The notes under the pieces: generated by a model
Database searches by the model: none
What the model was told of the DNA's origin: nothing
What the model saw: only the letters and a program-made list of their open reading frames with translations
Origin: JAWLCQ01 sp041687095
Lineage (GTDB): Bacteria; Planctomycetota; Phycisphaerae; SM23-33
Direction: 5' to 3'
NCBI GenBank assembly: GCA_041687095.1
Contig: JAWLCQ010000074.1
Span: forward strand, 1 to 20,777
DNA length: 20,777 bases
Program-made: the position numbers and the translations under genes
Part shown: piece after piece, positions 1 through 9,100 of the stretch
Layout of the letters: each line of letters begins with the position of its first letter
How positions within the stretch are numbered: position 1 is the stretch's first letter

Positions 1-72
1 CTTCACACCTTCCATAAACCCGAAAACGCGAGGCTTTTCGAGCTTTTTCACCCAAAGACCGGAAAACGACCT

Positions 73-2394
73 TCAGGGTTCGCTTGTTTGAGGCCTAGTG
101 CCTGATCCCTGGTGCCTCGTTCCCTTCACGTCCGCGTAGTGTCCGAACCGCTGCCCAAGCAGCAGTTCCACCCCCAGCAGCGCCGCCAGCGCCCCCATGA
201 TCCAGGGCCAGTACTCGCGGTCGCTCCGCTCCCCGATGGGCCCGGAGGCCTGCGCGGCGAGCATGCGGCGGTAGCGGAAGTCCTCGCTCCCGAACGCCGC
301 CGCGATCGCCGCCTCCCCCCCCGGGGCCAGATCCCCCTCGACGGGCTCGACGTTGCGGGCGAACAGGACCTCTTCGCGGTCGCCCGCCGGAGCCCGCACG
401 CTCAGCGCGTACGCCCCGGCCGCGTCCGTGGGATCGAACCGCAACGTCCGCTTCGTCCCCTCCACCGCCGGGATCAGCGACACCTCCGCCTCCTTGGGGT
501 AGCGCGGGGTGCGCAGGAGCGCGGCGGCGTCCTTCATGGCGGCTGAGAGTTCATGCACGATCGGCACGCCCACCGGCCCGCTCCGCGGACGCTGCGAGCG
601 CGCAATCGCCGACACCAGGTCGTTCATCGCCACCAGGTACGTCCCGAACGGATCGATGCACCAGTCGTTCCAGGCCTTATCCGCCGACGAGAAGCAGGTG
701 AAGACCGCCCCCTGCCCGTAGGCGCGGACGGCCATCGCGGGCGACTGGTCGGAATCGGCGAACCGGGCGAGGACGCGCGGGGGCCTTGCGTGCTCCCCCC
801 CGCTCGTCGGGGCGATCAGGTCGGCCTGGTGGTACGCGTAGAAGCGGAGGATCTGCGCCCCCGCCCGCGCATCGCCGTCGAAGACCGACAGGATCCCGTC
901 CGTCTGGAGCGACTTGGGGTCAAGCCTCGCGAACGCCATCTGCCGCCCCGCCGACGGGGGGCCCACCTGCACGCGGATGCGGTACGGGCACAGCCCCTCG
1001 CCCTTGCGCCACAGGTGCTCGTTGTAGAACCGCACGTCCACGCGGTCGCCCGTGAACACCGCCACCGCCCCACCGTCCCGCACGTAGCTCTCCAGCGCGG
1101 TCAACTGCGGGTACGGGCGCTCCGGATCCGCCCCCGAAGGGAAGGCCGGGACGTTCAGCAGGGCCACCAGGTCGTAGTCGCGGAAGTCCACCCCGCTGAG
1201 CCCGTCGTAGCTCACCACCTCCGCCGCCATGCCGTACCGCCCCTTCCCGCCCGGATCGAGGCACTGGGCGAGGAAGAACGACTCGCTGCGGCGGGGGTCG
1301 GACAGGTCCGGGTCCCCATCGACCACCAGCACCCGCCTCGCCTCCCGCACGTCCAGGGCCAGATGGGCGTGGTCGTCCCCGGGCAGTTCGTCGGGCTTGA
1401 GGCTCGCGGACAGCAGGAGCGGGCCCGTGGTCCCGGGGGTGAAGGGCACTTCGATGGACCGCGGGGCCCCGGGGTCGATGGTCCCGAGGCGTCTGACGGG
1501 CAGCTTGGACTCGACGAACTCCCCGTTCACCTGCCCGCGGGATCGCAGCTCGATCTCGGCGCCCTCGGCGGGGACGGGCCCGTTGTTGCGGACGGTCACG
1601 CGGAGGCGGGCGGGGGCGCCGGCGACGACGGAGCGGTCGAGCAGCTCGAGCGACTCGATCGTGAGGTGGCCCGCCGCGGCCCGGCCGTAGTCGCGCGTGA
1701 CGACGTCCACGGCGGCGTCGTGGAGGCGGCGAAACTGCTCCTCGATGGCGCGGACGTCCTCGGAATCGGTGAGGTCCGCGCGGCGGAAGTCGCTGAGCAG
1801 GACCAGGCGCTTGGGGCCCTGGACGTCCTTGAACAGCGCATTGGCGGCCGCCAGGGCATCCGGGAGCCGCGCCCGCTTGTCCGAGGGCTCAACGGCCGAG
1901 AGGCGGTCGGTGAGGGCGGGGAGGTCCTCGATGAACCCGCGCGGCAGGAGGGCCTTGGCGGGATCCGGGCTGGACGTCAGGAGGATGGCGACCTGGTCGG
2001 TGGTGGGGATCTGCTGGAGCTGTTCGCTGAGGTCCGTCGTCGCCGCCGACAGCAGCGTGCTGCCCGCGAGCTTCTGGCCCATGGAGAAGCTGTCGTCGAG
2101 GACGTAGACGATCGTGGTCGAGGCGCCCTCGGTGGGCAGCAGGTCCACGTTTCCGCAACCGGTGAACCGCCCGATGGCCATGGCGGCGAGCAGGAGGATG
2201 CAGCAGCGGACGGCGAGGAGGATGAGTTCCTCGATCCGCAGGCGGCGGCGGTTGCGGCGGATGGACTCCAGCAGGAACTGCATCGCCGCCCAGTCCTTGA
2301 TGCGGAAGCGGCGACGGTTGAGCAGGTGGATCAGGATCGGCACGCTCACGGCGGCGAGGCCCGTCCAGAAGATGGCAGGATGGATAAACGGCAT
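73..2394 (-). CDS. BatA/VWA-domain membrane protein with glutamine-amidotransferase-like domain
   Basis: 773-aa inner-membrane protein of the BatA type that usually accompanies MoxR and DUF58 proteins; its exact role is unknown. Residues 1-75 form the BatA N-terminal module: a hydrophobic helix (about 8-25), the LLNRRRF turn, an Arg-rich stretch and a second helix (about 56-75). A VWA domain follows, with an intact metal-ion site D100-x-S102-x-S104 (DDSFSM). A CARDB-like beta domain lies near 240-350 and a class I glutamine-amidotransferase-like region near 350-490 (VLVVDGDPD, then YVRDGGAVAVFTGD). A last membrane helix is near the C-terminus (WIMGALAALLGVELLLG). I chose the ATG at 2394 because GGGAGAGG lies just upstream and the BatA helix begins there; the open frame up to 2523 is repeat DNA. 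The final residues (GTRHQGSGTRPQ) are encoded by a heptamer array, so the native C-terminus has probably been altered. Last gene seen of the minus-strand cluster. Confidence 0.87.
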   Translation of the reverse strand: MPFIHPAIFWTGLAAVSVPILIHLLNRRRFRIKDWAAMQFLLESIRRNRRRLRIEELILLAVRCCILLLAAMAIGRFTGCGNVDLLPTEGASTTIVYVLDDSFSMGQKLAGSTLLSAATTDLSEQLQQIPTTDQVAILLTSSPDPAKALLPRGFIEDLPALTDRLSAVEPSDKRARLPDALAAANALFKDVQGPKRLVLLSDFRRADLTDSEDVRAIEEQFRRLHDAAVDVVTRDYGRAAAGHLTIESLELLDRSVVAGAPARLRVTVRNNGPVPAEGAEIELRSRGQVNGEFVESKLPVRRLGTIDPGAPRSIEVPFTPGTTGPLLLSASLKPDELPGDDHAHLALDVREARRVLVVDGDPDLSDPRRSESFFLAQCLDPGGKGRYGMAAEVVSYDGLSGVDFRDYDLVALLNVPAFPSGADPERPYPQLTALESYVRDGGAVAVFTGDRVDVRFYNEHLWRKGEGLCPYRIRVQVGPPSAGRQMAFARLDPKSLQTDGILSVFDGDARAGAQILRFYAYHQADLIAPTSGGEHARPPRVLARFADSDQSPAMAVRAYGQGAVFTCFSSADKAWNDWCIDPFGTYLVAMNDLVSAIARSQRPRSGPVGVPIVHELSAAMKDAAALLRTPRYPKEAEVSLIPAVEGTKRTLRFDPTDAAGAYALSVRAPAGDREEVLFARNVEPVEGDLAPGGEAAIAAAFGSEDFRYRRMLAAQASGPIGERSDREYWPWIMGALAALLGVELLLGQRFGHYADVKGTRHQGSGTRPQTSEP
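90..117 (-). repeat. Four-unit heptamer array (AGGNNNN type)
   Basis: Read on the minus strand the 28 bp are AGGCACC, AGGGATC, AGGCACT, AGGCCTC: four 7-bp units, each beginning AGG. The array lies inside the 3' end of the BatA/VWA gene and encodes part of its tail. The length matches the other heptamer arrays of the window although the unit differs. The 72 bp downstream of this gene's stop (1-72) hold no gene I can support. Confidence 0.6.
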
Positions 2395-2412
2395 CAGACC
2401 TCTCCCGAGGTA

Positions 2413-2667
2413 ATTGCGGATTGCGGATTGCGGATTGCGGATTTGCGCTGACGCGGGAGCACGGTGCTCCCTTGCGCAGGGAGGCTCATCCGGTCTTCCG
2501 GGGGAACGGACGCCAAATGGCAAGCCCCTGCCGGACCGCTAACGCAATTCTGCGTTGATGTCCCCTGGTAAAGGGGCGCATTACGGCCGTGCGCGCAGCG
2601 ACGCGATGTGGGACGTCGGAAGGGGCGGACGCCCCGAATCCGAAATCCGAAATCCAAAATCCGAAAT
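2413..2667. repeat. Intergenic element bounded by inverted heptamer arrays (block A)
   Basis: This fills the 286-bp spacer between the DUF58 and BatA genes. The left end is four exact ATTGCGG units (2413-2440). The right end is four CCGAAAT-type units (2640-2667), which read ATTTCGG on the other strand, so the two arrays face each other. Inside are an 8-bp palindrome (2455-2471, GGGAGCAC/GTGCTCCC with one central base), a 27-nt core at 2501-2527 (GGGGAAC, then GACGCCAAATGGCAAGCCC) that recurs at 19012-19038, and a small hairpin AACGCA/TGCGTT (2550-2565). I see no gene. It looks like a non-autonomous repeat element inserted within an operon. Confidence 0.7.
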
Positions 2668-2680
2668 TGCCCGTGTCGGA

Positions 2681-3622
2681 TCATCGCTTGGACCCCGCCT
2701 TCCGCACGGCCGCGGCGCGGGCGGAGAGGAACGACAGCAGCGCCGCGTCGAGGTGATCGGCGGTGGAGATCAGTTTGTAATCGACGCGGGCGGAGACGCA
2801 GCGGCGCTTGACGGTGCGGCAGAAGTCCTCCACCGCGTCGAGGTAGCCCTTGCGGAGGGCGCGGGGCTCGATCATCAGCCGCCCCATCCCCTCCAGCCCG
2901 CGGAACATGGTGTTGCCCTGGAACGGGAACGTCAGCTCGTCCTCGTCCATGATGTGCAGGACCATGACCTCGTGGTTGTAGTGGCGGAAGTGCTCCAGCC
3001 CGCGGATGACGCCCTCGACGTCGGTGAACAGGTCGCTGATGATGCAGACCAGCCCGCGGCGGGAGATCTTCTCCGCCAGCGAGTGGCAGATGGGCTCCAG
3101 CGAGGTCTTCTCGCGGGGCTCGATCTGGTCCAGGGCGTGGCAGAACGTCTTGATCTGGTTGGGGTTCGACGACGCGGGGACGTACGTCCGCAGGGCGTCG
3201 TCGAAGACGGCGAGCCCGACGGAGTCCTGCTGCTGCAGCAGCAGGTGTGCGAGGGAGGCGGCGACGGCGGCGCCGTAGTGGTACTTCGTCAGCCCCTCCC
3301 GCCCCTCGCGGCGGTAGAGCATGGACTCGCTGGCGTCGAGGATGAAGGTCGCCTTGAGGTTCGTCTCCTCCTCGTACTGCTTGATGTAGTACCGGTCGGT
3401 CTTGCCCAGCACCTTCCAGTCGATGTGCTTGATGTCGTCGCCCGGGACGTACTCGCGGTGCGAGGCGAACTCCACGCTGAACCCGTGGAACGGGCTGCGG
3501 TGGAGGCCCGAGATGAACCCCTCCACCACCAGCCGCGCCAGCAGGTCCAGGCGGCTGATCTTGGAGAGCACCTTGGGGTCCAGGTACTTGCGGAGTTCTT
3601 CTCTTTGCTTTGTCTCAGCCAT
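2681..3622 (-). CDS. DUF58 domain-containing protein (VWA-like)
   Basis: 313-aa soluble protein of the DUF58 family, which pairs with MoxR ATPases and BatA-type VWA proteins in chaperone- or envelope-related clusters; the molecular role is unproven. The hallmark block is present at about residues 50-83: REYVPGDDIKHIDW followed by YYIKQYEEE. It leads into a VWA-like fold with a metal-site sequence D96-x-S98-x-S100 (ILDASESM). No membrane helix is evident, unlike longer DUF58 proteins, and the length suits the short cytoplasmic form. The ATG at 3622 begins MAETKQREELRKYLDP, a usual N-terminus for this family. Order on the strand is MoxR, then this gene, then BatA/VWA, the standard arrangement, but the flanking spacers are 248 and 286 bp and hold repeats. 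Confidence 0.92.
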   Translation of the reverse strand: MAETKQREELRKYLDPKVLSKISRLDLLARLVVEGFISGLHRSPFHGFSVEFASHREYVPGDDIKHIDWKVLGKTDRYYIKQYEEETNLKATFILDASESMLYRREGREGLTKYHYGAAVAASLAHLLLQQQDSVGLAVFDDALRTYVPASSNPNQIKTFCHALDQIEPREKTSLEPICHSLAEKISRRGLVCIISDLFTDVEGVIRGLEHFRHYNHEVMVLHIMDEDELTFPFQGNTMFRGLEGMGRLMIEPRALRKGYLDAVEDFCRTVKRRCVSARVDYKLISTADHLDAALLSFLSARAAAVRKAGSKR

Positions 3623-3674
3623 ATCGCTGCACTTGCCCTACCAGGGGTCTGAATGCTTCCGGGTCATCCTTCGT

Positions 3675-3766
3675 CACCGCAGAGCCCGCAAAGACCGCGA
3701 AGAGGACGGGTCGATGGCAACCCTGCCACCTCCTCTCTCTTGGCGCCCTTTGCGCTCTTTGCGGTG
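3675..3766. repeat. Inverted repeat of nonamer type (CGCAAAGAG units)
   Basis: The arm 3675-3706 begins CACCGCAGAG and runs in 9-bp steps (CGCAGAGCC, CGCAAAGAC, CGCGAAGAG). The arm 3731-3766, read on the other strand, runs CGCAAAGAG, CGCAAAGGG, CGCCAAGAG. The first 28 bp of the arms agree at about 22 positions. It lies in the 248-bp MoxR-DUF58 spacer, where I see no gene. Confidence 0.55.
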
Positions 3767-3833
3767 CAATCTCCATCCGTCTCCGATGCGCCCGAGGACC
3801 GTCGTCGCGGAGGGGACTCCGGATCGCGACCCA

Positions 3834-3868
3834 CGCAAATCCGAATTCCGAATTCCCAAATCCAAAAT
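3834..3868. repeat. Heptamer array beside the MoxR stop codon
   Basis: Five 7-bp units: CGCAAAT, CCGAATT, CCGAATT, CCCAAAT, CCAAAAT. The MoxR stop codon (3871-3873, TAG on the minus strand) follows two bases later. Unlike blocks A and B, no facing heptamer array is seen at the other end of this spacer, only the nonamer inverted repeat. Confidence 0.6.
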
Positions 3869-3870
3869 CC

Positions 3871-4944
3871 CTACCGCACCGCCTTCGCCGTCGCCGCGTT
3901 CGCCGCGATGGCGGAGTCCTTCGCGGGGACGACCTCCAGGAGGCGTTCGATGACCTTGTCGGTGTCGATGCCCTCGGCGTCGGCGTTGAAGTTGGTCACG
4001 ATGCGGTGGCGGAGGACGGGCTTGGCGACGGACTGGATGTCCTCGGTGGACACGTGCTTTCGCCCGTGCAGGACCGCGCGGACCTTCCCGCCGAGGATGA
4101 GGAACTGGCAGGCGCGGGGGCCGGCGCCCCAGGAGACGTACTCGCGAACCACGTCGGGCACGTCGGTCTCCGTGACGCGCGTCGCCCGCACCAGCCGCAT
4201 CGCGTAGTGGATGATGTGGTCGCTCACCGGCACGCGGCGGATGAGCTGCTGCAGGGCGATGATCGCGGGCCCGTCGAGGACGGGGGCGAGCGTCACCTGC
4301 TGGACCGCGGTGGTCAGGCGGACGATGTCGAATTCCTCGTCCCACTGGGGGTAGTCGACGAAGATCTTGAACATGAAGCGGTCCTGCTGCGCCTCGGGCA
4401 GCGGGTACGTGCCCTCCTGCTCGATGGGGTTCTGCGTCGCCAGGACGAAGAACGGGTCCTTCATCGGCATGCGCTTCCCGCCGGCGGAGACCTGGCGCTC
4501 CTGCATGGCCTCCAGGAGGGCGGCCTGGGTCTTGGGGGGGGTGCGGTTGATCTCGTCGGCGAGGATGATGTTGCTGAAGATGGGGCCCTGGAGGAACTTG
4601 AACTCGCGGGCGCCCGTGCTGCGGTCCTCCTGGATCACCTCCGTGCCCGTGATGTCGGAGGGCATCAGGTCGGGGGTGAACTGGATGCGGGCGAAGTCCA
4701 GGTCCAGGCACTGCGCCAGGGAGCTGACCATGAGCGTCTTCGCCAGGCCCGGGACGCCTTCGAGGATGGCGTGCCCGCGGGCGAAGATGCACATCAGCAG
4801 CTCCTCCAGCACGGCCTCCTGCCCGACGATGGCCTTGGCCATCTCGGCGCGGATCGTCTTGTAGGCGTCGGCCAGCCGCTCGACCGCCTGCAGGTCATCG
4901 CCCGCCAGGGCGGCCGTGGGGTTCGCGGGGGTCTCGTTCGTCAC
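3871..4944 (-). CDS. MoxR family AAA+ ATPase
   Basis: 357-aa cytoplasmic AAA+ ATPase of the MoxR group, thought to act as a chaperone that remodels or activates VWA-domain partners. Walker A is GVPGLAKT (63-70), Walker B IILADE (126-131), sensor 1 ATQNP (169-173), with EAQQDRF near 185-191 as the arginine-finger region. The C-terminal lid follows (VREYVSWGAGPRACQ, about 266-280). The start is GTG at 4944, supported by AAGGAG about eight bases upstream and by full family length. It begins 40 bp after the toroid-protein stop, so the two are probably co-transcribed. DUF58 and BatA/VWA genes follow on the same strand. Its C-terminal end abuts a heptamer array. Function is by family; the client is unknown. 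Confidence 0.95.
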   Translation of the reverse strand: MTNETPANPTAALAGDDLQAVERLADAYKTIRAEMAKAIVGQEAVLEELLMCIFARGHAILEGVPGLAKTLMVSSLAQCLDLDFARIQFTPDLMPSDITGTEVIQEDRSTGAREFKFLQGPIFSNIILADEINRTPPKTQAALLEAMQERQVSAGGKRMPMKDPFFVLATQNPIEQEGTYPLPEAQQDRFMFKIFVDYPQWDEEFDIVRLTTAVQQVTLAPVLDGPAIIALQQLIRRVPVSDHIIHYAMRLVRATRVTETDVPDVVREYVSWGAGPRACQFLILGGKVRAVLHGRKHVSTEDIQSVAKPVLRHRIVTNFNADAEGIDTDKVIERLLEVVPAKDSAIAANAATAKAVR

Positions 4945-4984
4945 TGCGTTCTCCTTCTATGTCCTTCAGAAAGTCGGTGCGTGT

Positions 4985-6133
4985 CTATCGCTGCACGATG
5001 GGCAGGTATCCGTAGGGCAGTTGCAGGATGATCGTCGCGATGGCCGTCCCGTAGGCGGTCCCGACCCCGTCGCCCATCCAGGACCCATCGGGGGCCTGCA
5101 TGCTCAGAAGCTTGGCCTTGATGCGGGGGAAGTACTGCTCCCAATCCTTCCCGCCGCGCTGGTACATGGCCTGGGCCATGTAGAACTGCGTGTAGAAGTA
5201 GTGCCCGCTGTCCTGGTCGGGCTGGGCGGTGCGGCGGACATAGTTCACGAGCTTTTCGACCATCTGGGCCTCGACGCCCTCCCCGCCGGTCTGGCGATCG
5301 TACACGCCGGCCGCGTAGAAGCACGCGATCGCCGCCGCCGAGATCGCCGGGCGCGACCCGCCCCGCGATCGCGCGGAGTAGAAGATCCCCCCGTCCTCGT
5401 TCTGGCAGAACTTCAGATACGCCACCGAGCGGGTGATGGTCTGCTCCGACACTTCGATCCCGACGTTACGGCAGGCGCGGAGGGCCTGGAGCTGGGTCAC
5501 CGTCACGCTGCCCTCGTCGCCCTGGCTGGTCGGGGTGTAGATCCACCCCCCGGCGATGTCGTAGGGCTTGGGGAAGCCCGTGTTCACCGTCGACTGCGAC
5601 TGCTGCGTGAGCCTGACCGCCTTGTCCAGGATGACCTTGAGGCGCTTCTCCTTCTCCGGGGACAGCTCCATCCCGTAGCAGTTGGCGAGGAAGAGCATGG
5701 AGAACCCGTGCCCGTACATGCTGCGGGACTCCGCCCCGGGACCGGCGATGAGCCCGTCGTCCTGCGACTCGGCGACGTTGAGCAGGTAGTTCATCGCCCG
5801 CTCGACCTTCGCCGCGTACGGGCCCGCCTCCGGCGTCGAGCCGCCCGACATCAGCGCCAGCCCCGCCAGCGAGGTCATCACCGCCGGGTACGCTCCATAG
5901 CTGCCCAGGTTCAGCCAGCTCCCGTTGTTTCGCTGCGAGCGGACCAGGTAGTTCAGGCCGCGGTCGATCGCCTTCACGTCCTGCGGGGTGAGCAGGTCCG
6001 GAAGCGTCGGGCCCGGCGCTTCGGCCCGCAGCGGGGCGGGCGAAACGGCCACCGCCCCCACCGCCAGCAGCGCCGCCGCCATGCCCACCAACCGCATCCC
6101 CGCCCGCCGCTCGGTCTGTCTTCTACTCGCCAT
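4985..6133 (-). CDS. Exported prenyltransferase/squalene-oxidase-repeat (alpha-toroid) protein
   Basis: 382-aa protein with an alpha/alpha-toroid fold like terpenoid cyclases. The N-terminus is a Sec-type signal peptide: basic start, hydrophobic core (about 17-31) and an AEA cleavage site near 37-39. At least four helix-pair repeats are visible, with QW-like motifs QRNNGSW and QAPDGSW and related QNEDGGIF and GGWIY. I do not see the DxDD motif of squalene-hopene cyclases, so it is probably a binding or scaffold protein of the periplasm rather than a cyclase. Its ATG overlaps the upstream gene's stop by 11 nt, implying translational coupling; GGAAGGA lies about 12 bases upstream. An internal ATG (6097) is a possible alternative start that keeps the signal peptide. 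Partner and substrate are unknown. Confidence 0.87.
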   Translation of the reverse strand: MASRRQTERRAGMRLVGMAAALLAVGAVAVSPAPLRAEAPGPTLPDLLTPQDVKAIDRGLNYLVRSQRNNGSWLNLGSYGAYPAVMTSLAGLALMSGGSTPEAGPYAAKVERAMNYLLNVAESQDDGLIAGPGAESRSMYGHGFSMLFLANCYGMELSPEKEKRLKVILDKAVRLTQQSQSTVNTGFPKPYDIAGGWIYTPTSQGDEGSVTVTQLQALRACRNVGIEVSEQTITRSVAYLKFCQNEDGGIFYSARSRGGSRPAISAAAIACFYAAGVYDRQTGGEGVEAQMVEKLVNYVRRTAQPDQDSGHYFYTQFYMAQAMYQRGGKDWEQYFPRIKAKLLSMQAPDGSWMGDGVGTAYGTAIATIILQLPYGYLPIVQR

Positions 6134-9100
6134 AGATCACGAGTCCTTCCGTCGTTTCCACGCACAACTGTCCGTTCGTCATCGTCGGGGGCCCGACCGA
6201 GAACATCTTCTGCATGAACTCATTGGCGTTCACGTTCGCCCCCGGGCCCGCCCCTGCGATGGGGAACTCCCCCACGGCCTCGCCCGTCCCCGCATCCAGC
6301 AGGACCGCCTGCGCGACGGTACTGGCCATGTGCAGCGGGCGGATGGTGACGGCGAGGTGCTGTTGGCCGAAGACCAGCGGCAGGGTGTAGACCTGCACGA
6401 CCGGGCCCGTCCCGACCTGGGCGGTCCACTCGCGCTTGGCCTCCCGCGGACCGAGCGTGAACTTCTGGATCGCCATGGCCCCCTGCACCTGGCTGAAGCG
6501 CCCCTGGATGTACTTCCGACGCCCCACCGCCTGCTGGCTGCACGTGACGTACAGCTCGTTGCCCCGGATCGTCGCGTCCACCGGCAGCATGGCCGCCCCG
6601 CGGGCCATGTCGAGGTCCTCCATCCGCTTCTGCCCGTCCAGCAGGCCGATCACCTCGAGCTTGGTGCTCACGTGGCTGTCGGAAACGATCACCACGTCCC
6701 GCCCCGCGGCCAGGACGGCCGCCAGGGTCCCACGGTTGTTCGCCTTGTAGGGTCGCGTCCAGATGGGCGCCTTGAGGACGGCGGGGTCGTAGGCCTCGAG
6801 CTTGTCGTCGGTCATCACCAGCAGCAGACCGTTGGGGGCGAACAGGAACTGCACCCCCTGCTGCGCCGTCCACTGCTTGAGCAGCTTGCCGTTGCCCAGG
6901 TGGAAGCAGGCGCCCTGGCGGCCGTGATTGGAGGTGAACAGCACCAGGCCGCTCTCGATCTGCGGAGGGCCGAACGGCTGGTGGACCTGCCCGGCGCGGG
7001 GGTTGTTGGGCCCGCTCACCAGGGAGGATTCCCACTTCTTCTCGCCCTGGGCCAGGTCGACGCACACGACGCGGCCGGTGGAGTCGGCGAGGACGGCCCG
7101 GCCGTCGGCGAGGCCCATCCAGACGGGCGGGGTGAGGCCGAGTTCGGTGAGGCGGAGGGCCCAGGTGGCCTTGGCGGTGCGGGCGTCATAGCCGCGAAGC
7201 ATGGACTGGTCACACAGCGCGACGATATTCCCGTCGGCGGAGAGGCCCGCGATGGCGCCCCCTCCGCCATACCAGGGCATCCGTCCCTGAGCGGCGCCGG
7301 ATTGTCCGTCGGCGAGTCCGGCCCAGGTGATCGCGGAGTTGGCGTCGGGGGCGGAGGTGTTGACGAACACGATGCGGTCGCCCCGCATCGCGAGCAGCCG
7401 CTGGCCCAGGCGGATGGGTCGGAGTTCCTGGTCGCGGAGGAGCGTCACGTTGTCCCCCTGGAGGCGGAAGACCTCGCGGAGGGGCGGGCGGACCATGGAG
7501 AACTGCTCCTGGACGGGCGAAGCTCCGCCGGTGTAGTTGGCCTCGGCGGCGATTTCCTTCAGTGTGGCGGTGCGGTCGGCGAAGGTGACGGAGAGCGTCA
7601 TGGGGTCATCGAGGCCGGCCTGGCGGGCGGCGGACTCGGCATCCATGCAGTGCTGCAGCGCCACGTTCGGGAGGCGTTTGGCAAAGCTCAACGCCAGCGC
7701 CGCATGCGCCGCCGCCTTCAGGCGGGCGTCGGGCGAGTCGCTGGTCACCAGGTCCAGTTGCCGCTGGTAGCGAGCGATGGCGGCGTCGGCGTCGCTGGTG
7801 TCGAGGTCGCGGGCGGCGAGGAAGAGCCGTTCGGCGGCGGCGTAGCGGGCATCGTCCCGCCACTCGCTATTGCACCAGCGGTCGGCGACCGCGGCGAGGG
7901 CGTCGGGGTCCTCGGCGGATTTGGCCTGCTCATACGCCACCCGCGCCATCGCGTCATACGGGGCGTAGGGCGAGCGGCCGAACTCGGCGATGATGTCCTC
8001 GATGAACGTGCGGGCGAGCGTTCGCCCGAACTGGCGGGGGGTGTCGGCGCGGAAGCGGCCGGCGCGTGCGGCGGGACCGATGGCGAGGTCCACCAACTTC
8101 TCCTCGCCGTACGTCTCCAGAAGCTCCTGGGCGTACTGGACGGCGGTGCGGAGTTCCACGAGGGGCCCCTCGCCCAGGGTCACGGGCCCCGCGGGCTGCG
8201 TCATCGTCACCGGGGTTTCGGCGAGGAGTTGAACGGCGGCGGCGCGGTGGCAGCGGGCGAGGCGAAGGAGCATGTGGGCCCGGTCGTGGTCGGTCTGGGC
8301 GTGGTCGCGTGCGGTCTCGAAGTGCTCGCGCATCCTCCGCGGGTCCTTCGCCTGGTTGCCCAGGGCCACGTACGTGAAGTACGTCCACGTCCGCAAAGTC
8401 GTCTGCATCTGCTTGCCGTGGTACACGTCCTTGGCCAGGGCGTCGGCGGCCTGCAGGTCCTCCAGGGCCGTCTCATACCGCCTGGCGTTGAAGGCGAACT
8501 GCCCGCGCTGCAGCAGCCACTCCGCCCGCTTGACGGGCACGGTCTCGGCGTCGAGGCGCTCGGTGAGCTTGGCGCGGTTCTGCTCGTAGCTCATGTACGC
8601 GCAGAGCCCGGTGGCGTTGGCGGCGATGATCTCGTCCTTGACGCTCACCAGGTTGCCCAGCAGGCCCTCCATTTCGGCCCCGCTGGACATGGGCGCCCGC
8701 GTCAGTTCGTACTTCCCCTCCGAGTGTTCCAGGCGGATCAGTTCCCCCGTCCCGGAGGCGAGCACAGACGTGGGGGTCACGGCGGGGCGGCCCTGAATGC
8801 GCAGGATCTCGGGCGTGGCCCACAGTTCCCGCCCGCTCATCGCCGACACCACCCGCAGGGACGGGCCCGACAGCAGGAGGCGGTCGGCGTCGAGGGCGGT
8901 GAGGTTGTGCTGGGAGCGGCGGTCGATCTCGTGCAGGACCCGTCCGTCCTCGGCCGAGAGGATCAGCAGGTTCTGGCTGTCGGCGGGCAGGACGATCACG
9001 CGCCCCCCCGTCAGGATGATGGGGTTGGGCGGGTCCTGACCTTGCGGCAGGCCGCCTCGGGCCATGGCCCGCATCTGGTTGGCATTCGCCGTCTGCGCGT

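Noticed and set aside
21..40. Small hairpin CGAAAA/TTTTCG as terminator of the minus-strand operon
   Set aside because: Only six weak pairs and no T-run on the correct strand; the operon may also continue past the window edge.
553..2451. A 632-codon plus-strand open frame
   Set aside because: Antisense shadow of the BatA/VWA gene; Arg/Gly/His-rich and without recognisable motifs.
2395..2523. Upstream extension of the BatA/VWA gene to an ATG at 2523
   Set aside because: The extra 43 codons are repeat DNA (IRNPQSAIRN comes from the heptamers); the ATG at 2394 has a good ribosome site and a family-like start.
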